Positions 18,556 through 26,237 of a stretch of 45,531 bases of DNA are shown here, piece by piece (within the stretch, counting starts at the first letter, position 1; every line of letters begins with the position of its first letter). The notes beneath the pieces were generated by a model, which was given only the letters and a program-made list of their open reading frames with translations, was not told where the DNA came from and did no database searches. This DNA comes from Faecalitalea cylindroides ATCC 27803 (GTDB lineage Bacteria > Bacillota_I > Bacilli_A > Erysipelotrichales > Erysipelotrichaceae), in contig NZ_KI270996.1 of NCBI RefSeq assembly GCF_000469305.1, forward strand, positions 1-45,531, given 5' to 3'. A program made the position numbers and the translations under genes.

Positions 18556-19050
18556 CTATTCCAAATCCTCCATCAATTGTGAGTAAAATTCATAGGTCTG
18601 TTCATCGCCTTTTTTATTTAATAAAATATATGAATCTTTTGTCTTGATTGCAATATATGAACATTGATTCCAAAATATATATACTTTGCAATTGCCAAAC
18701 AACTCACTATACCCTTCTCCTGCTGCAAATTCTCTAGTATCAACACCTCTTGAAGATGCTACATTTTCCTTCATAATTTGGCTTCTAGGTATTTTTTTAT
18801 GTGGTTTTATTGGTCCTCTAACTTTAGTGGAATCAGATAATAATACATCATTTTCAATATATTCTATTTCTTTTACTTCATCTAATTTAATTATCTCTTC
18901 TAAATTGTACCCTTCTTCTTTAATCACGATTTCATCGTTACCATATTCAATTTGAATCGTTTGCAATGAAGTAAAATAGAAAATGCAAATAAGTGCAATA
19001 CCTATACCTAGTCCAAAAATAATACATGGTATTAAATAAGCCTTTTTCAT
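18556..19050 (-). CDS. membrane-anchored protein of unknown function (paralogue 1)
   Basis: 164 residues: one N-terminal transmembrane helix (about 5-28), then an extracytoplasmic domain with beta-strand periodicity. It opens IQIEYGNDEIVI, followed by LDEVKEIEYIEN. Its order of segments matches the next gene (short charged strand, INxI-type strand, acidic YIEN/YFED stretch, C-terminal FYxx(L/I) helix), so the two look like diverged paralogues. The layout recalls bacterial PH-like domains, but this is not certain. GGAGG precedes the ATG at 19050. Confidence 0.6.
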   Translation of the reverse strand: MKKAYLIPCIIFGLGIGIALICIFYFTSLQTIQIEYGNDEIVIKEEGYNLEEIIKLDEVKEIEYIENDVLLSDSTKVRGPIKPHKKIPRSQIMKENVASSRGVDTREFAAGEGYSELFGNCKVYIFWNQCSYIAIKTKDSYILLNKKGDEQTYEFYSQLMEDLE

Positions 19051-19099
19051 ATTTCCTCCAACAACATTTATAAAGATTTATCATTTACGTACAGAATAA

Positions 19100-19630
19100 T
19101 TAATCAATCTGATTTATAGATGATCTTATTTTATCATAGAATTGTTTTGTTGCTTCTTCTGTTTCCAAATTAAAAATAAATTTTTCATTCTCTTTATCCG
19201 TATAAACATAAATATAATTCTTAACGACATAAGTTATATAAGCTCTACATTTCGGCACGGATAAAAGAGTCGTATCGTCATCTGTGATATTAAAAGCTGC
19301 ATCACCAGAATAATAAATACCATCATCCCATCTATATCCATTTGCAGATAAATCGAGTTCTACATCTTCAAAATATGTAATATTTTTAATATTGTTAAAT
19401 CGAATAATTTCATCTTTCTTAAAGATTATCCGATTCTCACTCATCATTGCTTGAATAGGAGGATTATCAAAGCGAGCGAATATCATAGTAGAACATATAA
19501 AAGTTAAAATCACACACAAAATAACAATAATTCGTCTTTTCTTTTGTTTTATGAATACTTGACAAAAAAATGCAATTATTATGCACAAAACAGAAATTAT
19601 TATTGTTAATTGAGTATGATTTATTGGCAT
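19100..19630 (-). CDS. membrane-anchored protein of unknown function (paralogue 2)
   Basis: 176 residues with two N-terminal helices and a soluble C-terminal domain. The domain opens with ENRIIFKKDEIIRFNNIKNI, then YFEDVELD, and ends in a helix ATKQFYDKI. It mirrors the neighbouring 164-residue protein downstream. A GTG at 19645 is in frame, but the ATG at 19630 lies 9 nt from GAGG and is preferred. Probably co-transcribed with the downstream paralogue (49 nt gap). Confidence 0.6.
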   Translation of the reverse strand: MPINHTQLTIIISVLCIIIAFFCQVFIKQKKRRIIVILCVILTFICSTMIFARFDNPPIQAMMSENRIIFKKDEIIRFNNIKNITYFEDVELDLSANGYRWDDGIYYSGDAAFNITDDDTTLLSVPKCRAYITYVVKNYIYVYTDKENEKFIFNLETEEATKQFYDKIRSSINQID

Positions 19631-19834
19631 TACGATTTTCCTCACGAAATTTTAATATAGTAGTATTTAATTTTATTATACCCCCTGATTTTTGTATTAC
19701 AATAAATTTTCAAACAAAAATTTTGGTATTATCTTTGTTTCAAAAAAAATTTTAAAGTATATACAAATATTAAAAGATATATCTTGTTAAAAACAAAAAT
19801 ACTCTACTATACTTTCAGTAAGGAGATGTTGCTT

Positions 19835-20959
19835 ATGATCAATAAATGTAAACACGGAGTTTCTATTTTCTTAGATGTACTCTCTTCTTGTTTAATGCCA
19901 TTAATTCCTATGTTAATTGCTGCCTCAATGTTTAAAACACTTGCAGCTATTTTAGGCCCTGATATGTTACACTGGGTATCCGATAAAGACGCTTTATACA
20001 TTTTATTAACTTTTACCGGAGATGCTGGATTTTATTTTTTTCCGATCATGATTGGATATACGGCAGCGAAACATTTTAATTGTAATGTCATTCTTGGAAT
20101 GTTTATCGGCGCCATCATGCTGCATCCAACTTTTGTACAAATGGCCGAAAACAAAACGAATTTTAATGTCTATGGAATCCCTTGTCATGTACAAAATTAT
20201 TCTTCAACAATTATTCCCATCTTATTATCTGTTTTTGTATTCTCGTACATTGAAAAATTCTTTAATAAATATATTCCTCAATCTTTATCGGCTATTTTCT
20301 CTCCCACTTTATCAATTGCCTTGATTTTACCAATAGCTCTATGCGTTTTAGGACCCCTAGGTTCCATTATAGGAGAATATATAAACTACAGTTTAATTAC
20401 GTTAGGAAATTTGGGTGGATTGGCTACAATTCTTTGTACAGCCTTAATTGCTGCTTTTTGGGAATATATTGTCATGGCCGGCATGCATTGGCTTTTCATT
20501 ACTACAATATTCATGATATTAGCGCAAGAAGGTGTTGAAACAATTATTGCTCCATCGGTTTTGTTAGCTGCATTTACTGTAGGAGGAATGTGTTTTGGAA
20601 CTTTACTTAGACTGAAAGAAAAAAAAGAAAAATCTTTAGCTGTCTCATATATTATTGCACAAATGATTGGAGGTGTTACAGAACCTGGATTATATGGAAT
20701 TGGTGTAAAATACAAACGACCTTTTATAGGGATGATGTGCGGTGGATTTGTTGCTGGTTTATTCGCTTCCATCGTTGGATTACAAGTATATAACTTTTTA
20801 CCGGTTGCTAGTTTTTTGGCGCTTTTAAGTTTCGTCGGAGGTAGCACCTTAAATCTTATTTATGCCATCATCGGTGCAATCATTGCTTTTATAGTTTCCG
20901 CATTAGTAACATATATCTTAGATATTAGAGAAAATGAAAATATACAAATTAAAGAATAA
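19835..20959 (+). CDS. PTS system EIIC component, beta-glucoside/sucrose family, stand-alone
   Basis: A membrane sugar translocator of the Glc superfamily (374 residues, about ten helices). Typical segments are the opening SIFLDVLSSCLMPLIPML, GDAGFYFFPIMIGYTAAKHF and GGVTEPGLYGIGVKYKRPF, the counterpart of the ITEPALYG substrate motif. EIIA and EIIB domains, fused in most Bgl-type permeases, are missing, and no gene for them is nearby. It must use partners encoded elsewhere or act as a facilitator. The substrate is unknown. AAGGAG 9 nt before the ATG at 19835 sets the start. Confidence 0.85.
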   Translation: MINKCKHGVSIFLDVLSSCLMPLIPMLIAASMFKTLAAILGPDMLHWVSDKDALYILLTFTGDAGFYFFPIMIGYTAAKHFNCNVILGMFIGAIMLHPTFVQMAENKTNFNVYGIPCHVQNYSSTIIPILLSVFVFSYIEKFFNKYIPQSLSAIFSPTLSIALILPIALCVLGPLGSIIGEYINYSLITLGNLGGLATILCTALIAAFWEYIVMAGMHWLFITTIFMILAQEGVETIIAPSVLLAAFTVGGMCFGTLLRLKEKKEKSLAVSYIIAQMIGGVTEPGLYGIGVKYKRPFIGMMCGGFVAGLFASIVGLQVYNFLPVASFLALLSFVGGSTLNLIYAIIGAIIAFIVSALVTYILDIRENENIQIKE

Positions 20960-21046
20960 TACCATTCAAGAATAATTATATTTATCTATAGAACACATTT
21001 TGTAATGCCTCTAATTTAATATTCCATTATATATAATAAATTCGTA

Positions 21047-21086
21047 TATAAAAAAGCCCAAATACTTCTATACATATTTGAGCTTT
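21047..21086 (-). terminator. terminator of the former tRNA-Leu gene
   Basis: The 12-bp imperfect stem AAAGCCCAAATA/TATTTGAGCTTT is followed on the minus strand by TTTTTTATATA. It lies about 45 nt downstream of the tRNA-Leu 3' end and points the same way, as expected for the original tRNA transcription unit. On the plus strand it could also end the EIIC transcript, though less efficiently. Confidence 0.65.
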
Positions 21087-21131
21087 AATAATAATTTACA
21101 CTAATATTCTTAAATGTTCTTTATTCAATAA

Positions 21132-21184
21132 TGGTGAGGCCGATGAGACTTGAACTCACACGGGATACCCCACTACCCCCTCAA
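21132..21184 (-). other. 3' half of tRNA-Leu(GAG): attachment-site (attL) remnant
   Basis: Read on the minus strand, these 53 nt run from the anticodon loop (TTGAGGG with GAG) through the anticodon stem GGTAG, long variable arm, T arm GTGAG-TTCAAGT-CTCAT, acceptor strand CGGCCTC, discriminator A and encoded CCA. The sequence beyond 21184 does not continue as a leucine tRNA: no D arm and no 5' acceptor strand GAGGCCG. Tyrosine integrases often use a tRNA 3' half as crossover core, leaving such a fragment at one island boundary and an intact tRNA at the other. The intact copy would lie past the right edge. Confidence 0.82.
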
Positions 21185-21287
21185 TTTGACTTAATATTAG
21201 GAATTTTAAGTACTTTTAACTATTATTTGAGATTGGAAATGAATTAACAGGAATATAAAGGATTTTTTCAATTAAAAGTATTTCACT

Positions 21288-21313
21288 TACATAGCCAATC
21301 CACGCGGTTGGCT
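21288..21313 (+). repeat. 26-bp direct repeat, copy 1 (left of the KAP gene)
   Basis: Matches copy 2 at 23341-23366 at 23 of 26 positions. Both begin TACATAGCC and end GCGGTTGGCT. Each can fold as a hairpin through AGCC/GGCT. After this copy comes GAAAGGGGTG, similar to the SD region that follows copy 2 before parA, as if a gene-start context had been duplicated. Confidence 0.75.
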
Positions 21314-21355
21314 AACCGGAAAGGGGTGTATAATTTGCAAATTGAACAACATTAC

Positions 21356-21384
21356 CAATGTTTAAAATTTTTTTACAAACATTG
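21356..21384 (-). terminator. terminator of the KAP NTPase gene
   Basis: The inverted repeat CAATGTTT/AAACATTG surrounds an A/T-rich loop 2 nt past the gene's stop codon. The stem is AT-rich and the T run lies inside the loop, so strength is uncertain. Confidence 0.45.
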
Positions 21385-21386
21385 AG

Positions 21387-23294
21387 CTATTTATTTCCTA
21401 AAGATTTTAAAATACGATCTATTCTCTGTTCAATATTCCTTATCCATACTTGTATTACCGGATCAAATTGAGAAGAATCGTTTAATTCCTTCATTCTAAC
21501 TTTAAGTTTATTCAAAGATTTAAGATTTTCCTGGAGAGCAGTATTATTGTTCCACTCATTAATTTGAGATAAATATACTTTATATAATGAATCAAAAATT
21601 TTTCGTAACTCTGAACCATACGTTGAGTGCTTAATCACATTCAACATTTTGTCAATAATTTCATCGTTCAAATAATTTATATTATGTATAGTAAAATCAT
21701 CTAAATAATGTACTTTTTCTTTTTCAGATGTAAAAAAACTATTAAATGGATTGATAATAGATATATCCGTGTTATTAACCGATTTTAGTATCTTAATATA
21801 ATTTTCATATATATCCATCTCAATATTGTTTTCTAGAACAATATGTCTTAAATCTTGGATTACAGTTTTTGATTGATTTCGACCATGAATTATTATTCTC
21901 AATTGATAAAGGAATTCCTGTATCAACTCTTTTTTAACTATATTTTGTTCTTGTAAATACACGAAACTATTCAAAATTCTTTTATACATTAATGGATCAA
22001 TATCTTTCACATGCATAGTTAAATATATTATTTTTTCTCTTATCTCTTCTGCATTCCAATCAGACCAATTGTAGATATGTCTAATTGCTAAGTCTATCTC
22101 ATTTTCAGAATTAACTGTATCGTAAAATTTCCAAATGTTCTGAACAAAATTGATATCATCAACATTAACAAGCCCTCTAATATAGTCGACCAGATAATCT
22201 TCTAACAGATTTAACTTGTCACTTCTTTCGACACTTGCCTTAAAAAATAAGCACTCTTGAAAAAACTTAACATTTATATCTTTAATCAACATAGATATTT
22301 CTTTATTTAAAGACGAATTTGTTAAGCATTCAAACAGTCCTATTATTTTACTTAAATAAAATTGATAGGTTCGTAAGTTTTTATGATTGTAGGTAGTCAT
22401 AATTTTAGCAATATCATCTATGGATCCATCAAATATACTAACTAACTGCTTATAATAATCCTTATTGCTTTTTGTCGATAGGACACTATCATGTATTTGT
22501 TTAATTGTATCGTTTAACGATACATCAAAACTATATGTTATTCCAATCACTTTTTCCTTAATTAAAAAGTATTTACTCTTTTCAGAGAATAATTTTTTCA
22601 CTCGTTCTTTTAATTTTTTATCATCAATCTTCTCTTTAGGTATATCATTTTGATACCCATTATTATTTCCTCGACATTTTTCCTTCATCAACTGTTCCAC
22701 CAATTCAGTTAAAGCGTCTTGTTCTTCCTTAATAATTAAATTCGGATCTTTTGCGATTAAATACTTCAATTCTAAATTACTTGTTTCATAATCTATTTCT
22801 TCTTCATTACCCAAAATGATTACTTTATATTTTTGATGTTCAACTAATCCATTAATATACCCAAGGACTTCAACGACTGGGATTGTAGATCTCTCTAAAT
22901 CATCTAATATCAATACGAGATTATTCCCTTCAAGAGAATTCTTTTTAATCAAATTTAATGCCTGATCAACATACTTTTTATCTACTCCTTTTGATTCTAA
23001 AAGATCTAATGCAATAGAAGTTCCAATTTTTGTTATTTCATATTTCTTCTTATATTTTTCACCAAAAACATATTGTAGTTTTATCTGTTTATTCAAATCA
23101 TTAATACTATCCAGTCCATATAACGATATATAAATACATTTCTTATTTTTAGCGATAAAGGACTCACTTATATATTTTTTTATAAAGTAAGTTTTTCCAC
23201 ATCCCCATACACCATCTATCATTATTGCATATGAATATGTATCATCTTTTAAATATCTATCTAGTACTGAATTTAAACTATTTTGAATTATCAT
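21387..23294 (-). CDS. KAP-type P-loop NTPase, candidate defence or exclusion gene
   Basis: 635 residues. Walker A GVWGCGKTYFIKKY lies near residue 30 and Walker B LVLILDDLERS near 140, followed by a conserved ILGNEEEI strand. This is the KAP/STAND-like layout, with a long helical C-terminal region after residue 260. No transmembrane helix is evident. KAP NTPases include F-plasmid PifA (phage exclusion), and related P-loop proteins are common cargo near mobile-element ends. The ATG at 23294 is chosen for the GGGAGG 6 nt ahead; the frame extends upstream without an SD. It is opposite in direction to the rest of the island and flanked by 26-bp direct repeats, which suggests an acquired cassette. 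Confidence 0.75.
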   Translation of the reverse strand: MIIQNSLNSVLDRYLKDDTYSYAIMIDGVWGCGKTYFIKKYISESFIAKNKKCIYISLYGLDSINDLNKQIKLQYVFGEKYKKKYEITKIGTSIALDLLESKGVDKKYVDQALNLIKKNSLEGNNLVLILDDLERSTIPVVEVLGYINGLVEHQKYKVIILGNEEEIDYETSNLELKYLIAKDPNLIIKEEQDALTELVEQLMKEKCRGNNNGYQNDIPKEKIDDKKLKERVKKLFSEKSKYFLIKEKVIGITYSFDVSLNDTIKQIHDSVLSTKSNKDYYKQLVSIFDGSIDDIAKIMTTYNHKNLRTYQFYLSKIIGLFECLTNSSLNKEISMLIKDINVKFFQECLFFKASVERSDKLNLLEDYLVDYIRGLVNVDDINFVQNIWKFYDTVNSENEIDLAIRHIYNWSDWNAEEIREKIIYLTMHVKDIDPLMYKRILNSFVYLQEQNIVKKELIQEFLYQLRIIIHGRNQSKTVIQDLRHIVLENNIEMDIYENYIKILKSVNNTDISIINPFNSFFTSEKEKVHYLDDFTIHNINYLNDEIIDKMLNVIKHSTYGSELRKIFDSLYKVYLSQINEWNNNTALQENLKSLNKLKVRMKELNDSSQFDPVIQVWIRNIEQRIDRILKSLGNK

Positions 23295-23340
23295 GCTATT
23301 CCTCCCTCTTATTAAAGTATATAGCACATTCATTATATTT

Positions 23341-23366
23341 TACATAGCCTACCCAAGCGGTTGGCT
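23341..23366 (+). repeat. 26-bp direct repeat, copy 2 (upstream of parA)
   Basis: Second copy of the repeat at 21288-21313 (23/26 identical). It lies 27 nt before the parA start codon and just ahead of a T6 run and GAAAGGAGG. The internal stem AGCCTACC/GGTTGGCT (one G-T pair) makes it a possible terminator-like hairpin or operator. Confidence 0.75.
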
Positions 23367-23392
23367 TTTTTGTTAGAAAGGAGGCAAATACT

Positions 23393-24214
23393 ATGCAATC
23401 GAACGGTAATGTAATTGTCATTGCCAATCAAAAAGGAGGTGTTGGAAAAACGACTACGACCGAGAACGTTGGAATAGGTCTCGCAAAAGAAGGTAAGAAA
23501 GTATTACTCATCGATTTTGATCCACAGGCTGATTTATCTGCTAGTCTAGGAATAAGAAATTCTGACAATATGGAACATACGATTTGTGAAGCTTTAAATG
23601 GAACTATTAAAGACATTCCAATTAATTTTGATGACCTGATTATCCACCATGATGAAAATGTCGATATCATTCCAAGTAATATTGAACTTGCAGATTTTGA
23701 ATTAAAGCTTGTTAGCGTCATGAGCAGAGAACGAATATTAGATATGACACTTGAACCATTAAGGAAGAAATATGATGTCATATTGATAGATTGTCCACCT
23801 TCTCTAGGAATGTTGACAATTAACGCATTATCTAGTGCAGATAAAGTATTAATTCCAGTACAAGCTCAATATCTACCTGCAAAAGGCATGACAAAACTAC
23901 TTGGAACAATTAACAAGGTTCAGCACCAAATCAATCCACGTATTAAGGTATTAGGGGTTGCTATCACTCTTGCTAACATGCAAACAAATCTGGCAAAAAG
24001 CACTGCAGATACACTACGAGAACACTTTGGGAATCACATCAATGTATTTGATACGATCATTCCCATAGGTGTAAAAGCTGCTGAAGCAACGGTGGTTGGT
24101 AAAAGTGTTTTTGAACATGCAAAAGACAGCAATGTTGCCAAAGCATATGAAAAACTAACACAAGAAATTGTTCATTCAGAGAAACTGAAACATAAATGCA
24201 TCCAAGAAAGATAG
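23393..24214 (+). CDS. parA: ParA-family partitioning ATPase
   Basis: A deviant-Walker ATPase (273 residues) for partition or maintenance of the element. KGGVGKTTTTENVGIGLA near residue 11 has the signature Lys, followed by DFDPQADLSASLG (Walker A'/B region) and LIDCPPSLGMLTINAL. It lacks the N-terminal helix-turn-helix of plasmid type Ia ParA, so it is of the Soj/chromosomal or type Ib kind. GAAAGGAGG precedes the ATG. parB follows after 19 nt, so the two form an operon. In ICEs such pairs stabilise the excised circle. Confidence 0.93.
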   Translation: MQSNGNVIVIANQKGGVGKTTTTENVGIGLAKEGKKVLLIDFDPQADLSASLGIRNSDNMEHTICEALNGTIKDIPINFDDLIIHHDENVDIIPSNIELADFELKLVSVMSRERILDMTLEPLRKKYDVILIDCPPSLGMLTINALSSADKVLIPVQAQYLPAKGMTKLLGTINKVQHQINPRIKVLGVAITLANMQTNLAKSTADTLREHFGNHINVFDTIIPIGVKAAEATVVGKSVFEHAKDSNVAKAYEKLTQEIVHSEKLKHKCIQER

Positions 24215-24233
24215 ATGAAAGGATGTGATCATA

Positions 24234-25178
24234 ATGAGAAAAATTGATCTTGGGTTGCCGACTTATGAAGAATCACTCTTCTCTACTGAAGAACAAAGAC
24301 AAGAAGCAAAACTAGAAAAAGTCATGAAGATTCCAATTGATGAGATTCATTCATTTAAGAATCATCCCTTCCATGTAAGACAAGATGAAGAGATGCAAAA
24401 GCTCATCGACAGCGTTCTTGAAAATGGAATCTTGATACCAGTACTCGTTCGTCCGGACAAAGATGGCAATGGGTATGAAATGATTTCCGGGCACAGAAGA
24501 AAGTTTGCACTAGAATTCAACGGTGCAAAAGAAATTGATGCAATCGTCCGTGATCTAGATGATGACCAAGCAACCATCATCATGGTCGATAGTAATATCC
24601 AACGAGAAAACATCTTGCCAACAGAACGTGGTTTCGCCTATCGCATGAAGCTGGAAGCAATGAAACATCAAGGAAAACGAACAGATCTAACTTCGTCCCA
24701 AGTTGGGACAAAGTTAAAACGTGCCGACGATCTTTTAGCTGATCAAGTTGGAGAAAGTCGTAATCAAATACAGCGCTACATTCGCTTGACCTATCTTGTA
24801 AAGCCTTTACGGGATATGGTCGATGGCATTCATGAAGATGGTTTCACGATTGCACTCAATCCAGCTTATGAACTTTCGTTTCTTACGATCAAAGAACAAA
24901 ATGAGTTGGTACAAATCATTCAGGATACATTAGCGACTCCAAGCCTATCTCAAAGTCAGGAAATGAAAAGAAAAAGTCAAGATGGATCATTGAGTCCGGA
25001 CACCATGATGGATATGTTGTTGACTGAAAAGCCAAATCAAAAAGAAAAACTCAGTTTCAAGATGGAGGAAATCAACAAATATTTTCCTCGATCTTACACA
25101 CCTAACCAGAAAAAAGAACTGATCATCAAGCTGTTAGGTGAGTGGCAAAAAAAGAAAGAAAAAGCTCAATCCCGTTAA
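24234..25178 (+). CDS. parB: ParB-family partitioning protein
   Basis: 314 residues. The ParB N-terminal CTPase fold has IPIDEIHSFKNHPF, LVRPDKDGNGYEMISGHRR (GHRR box) and DSNIQREN, then a helix-turn-helix region (AYRMKLEAMKHQG, and VGESRNQIQRYIRLTYL). The C-terminus is Lys-rich. It would bind a centromere-like site and stimulate ParA. An in-frame GTG lies 9 nt upstream, but the ATG at 24234 is better placed after AAAGGATG. The C-terminal codons overlap its own terminator. Confidence 0.92.
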   Translation: MRKIDLGLPTYEESLFSTEEQRQEAKLEKVMKIPIDEIHSFKNHPFHVRQDEEMQKLIDSVLENGILIPVLVRPDKDGNGYEMISGHRRKFALEFNGAKEIDAIVRDLDDDQATIIMVDSNIQRENILPTERGFAYRMKLEAMKHQGKRTDLTSSQVGTKLKRADDLLADQVGESRNQIQRYIRLTYLVKPLRDMVDGIHEDGFTIALNPAYELSFLTIKEQNELVQIIQDTLATPSLSQSQEMKRKSQDGSLSPDTMMDMLLTEKPNQKEKLSFKMEEINKYFPRSYTPNQKKELIIKLLGEWQKKKEKAQSR

Positions 25179-25195
25179 AGAAATGAGCCTTTTTC
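25158..25195 (+). terminator. terminator of parA-parB
   Basis: The stem GAAAAAG-CTCA/TGAG-CCTTTTTC (one bulge) spans the parB stop and ends in T5. Confidence 0.55.
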
Positions 25196-25458
25196 AGCGT
25201 AATTTGGGGGTTGTACGTTTCTTTGCGCCATGTGTGACTGAGTTTTCCCCCTATAACCCCCTTTACTTTCCGAAAGGAATCACCTGTAAAGGCTTAAACT
25301 CATATTATTTATCTTTATTTATATATAAGAAAAGAAATCATGTTATTTAGATAGGTTTTATATTTTGTCTTATCGCCAAGAATAAAAAGTTTCACATTTG
25401 AAGATTTTCAACTTCCAAATTATCGTATGGATAGAATCGATAACAAGGAGGTATTTCC
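25196..25458 (+). other. noncoding stretch with paired G5 and C5 tracts, candidate cis element
   Basis: No credible gene. A G5 tract followed by TTGTA (25206-25215) faces two C5 tracts separated by TATAA (25247-25261). AACCCCC can pair with GGGGGTT over a loop of about 45 nt. The tracts stand out against AT-rich surroundings. The rest, to 25445, is AT-rich and probably holds the promoter of the lipoprotein gene. The position right after parB would suit a centromere, an oriT or an RNA, but none can be proved here. Confidence 0.4.
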
Positions 25459-26130
25459 ATGAAAAAGGTTTTTGTCTTGATTCTCTTGTTTTCATTAACC
25501 GGTTGTGCTGCTCAAACTTCAGTTCCTAATACAGAAAATACACAGACTGACCCAAAAATACAAGTTAATGCTGCAGAGATTCAGACTGAAGATAGTGATT
25601 TGGTAAATGGTTCAGTTTTTTCATTAAGCGGTAAATCACAAAACGTTAAAGATACTGAAAAACAAACGAACACACAAGAAAGCAAAACTAAACATAAGAA
25701 GGAAGATGCAAATGTTTTTTCATCAACAACGAATCCCCTTAAAGATACAGAGGAGCCTCATAAACACAACTGGAAACAACAGTATAAAACTGTTTATCAC
25801 GAACCTGTTTATGAAACAAGATATGTAATTGATGAGATCGCCTGGGATGAATCAATACCAATATATGAAATGAGAGAACATGTCATATGCAACGTATGTG
25901 GAAATGATCTTACCGTTTTAGGAAGTGAAGGCATATCCGACCATATAAAACAACACTCCCTTCGTGGCGAAGGCGGATCTTGGCGATCTGAATGGATCCA
26001 AGAAGTTGTAGACTATGAGGTCATTCATCATCCTGAAACAGGACACAACGAACAAATTGTTGTTCAAGAAAGTTTTGAAGAAAAAGTTCCTGATGGAATG
26101 ATTTGTTCTATCTGCAAAAGCACGAAATAG
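25459..26130 (+). CDS. lipoprotein with two CxxC pairs, unknown function
   Basis: 223 residues. The signal peptide MKKVFVLILLFSLTGCAAQ has lipobox LTGC, so it should be lipid-anchored outside the membrane. A Ser/Thr/Lys-rich linker to about residue 95 leads to a compact domain starting HKHNWKQQYKTVYHEPVYET. It contains CNVCGND and, at the very end, MICSICKSTK, with several His between: a zinc-ribbon-like arrangement. A repeated Y-E-T/H-P-E pattern (HEPVYETR, HHPETGHNE) suggests an internal duplication. GGAGG precedes the ATG. It lies directly before the adhesin gene, with a terminator between. Confidence 0.78.
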   Translation: MKKVFVLILLFSLTGCAAQTSVPNTENTQTDPKIQVNAAEIQTEDSDLVNGSVFSLSGKSQNVKDTEKQTNTQESKTKHKKEDANVFSSTTNPLKDTEEPHKHNWKQQYKTVYHEPVYETRYVIDEIAWDESIPIYEMREHVICNVCGNDLTVLGSEGISDHIKQHSLRGEGGSWRSEWIQEVVDYEVIHHPETGHNEQIVVQESFEEKVPDGMICSICKSTK

Positions 26131-26143
26131 TTACATTTTTTAG

Positions 26144-26168
26144 ACAGTACAAAACGTACTGTTTTTTT
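26144..26168 (+). terminator. terminator of the lipoprotein gene
   Basis: A perfect 7-bp stem ACAGTAC/GTACTGT with a 5-nt loop is followed by T6. Confidence 0.85.
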
Positions 26169-26237
26169 ATTTAAATCAAACAAAACAAAGTTATAAGCTC
26201 GATATTTATTAACATTGCAAAGAAAGGAGAACAAAAC

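Noticed and set aside
20386-20847. 153-codon minus-strand ORF opposite the EIIC gene
   Set aside because: An antisense shadow of a strongly conserved membrane protein gene, with no SD.
21132-21220. Complete tRNA-Leu gene
   Set aside because: Only the 3' half is present. No D arm or 5' acceptor strand complementary to CGGCCTC follows beyond 21184.
21288-23366. CRISPR array
   Set aside because: There are only two copies of the repeat, 2 kb apart with a gene between them, and no spacers. No array-like repeat series was seen elsewhere in the window.
25138-25350. 70-codon ORF over the end of parB and the G/C-tract region
   Set aside because: It starts inside parB, covers a terminator, and has no SD at a suitable distance. 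The region is treated as noncoding.
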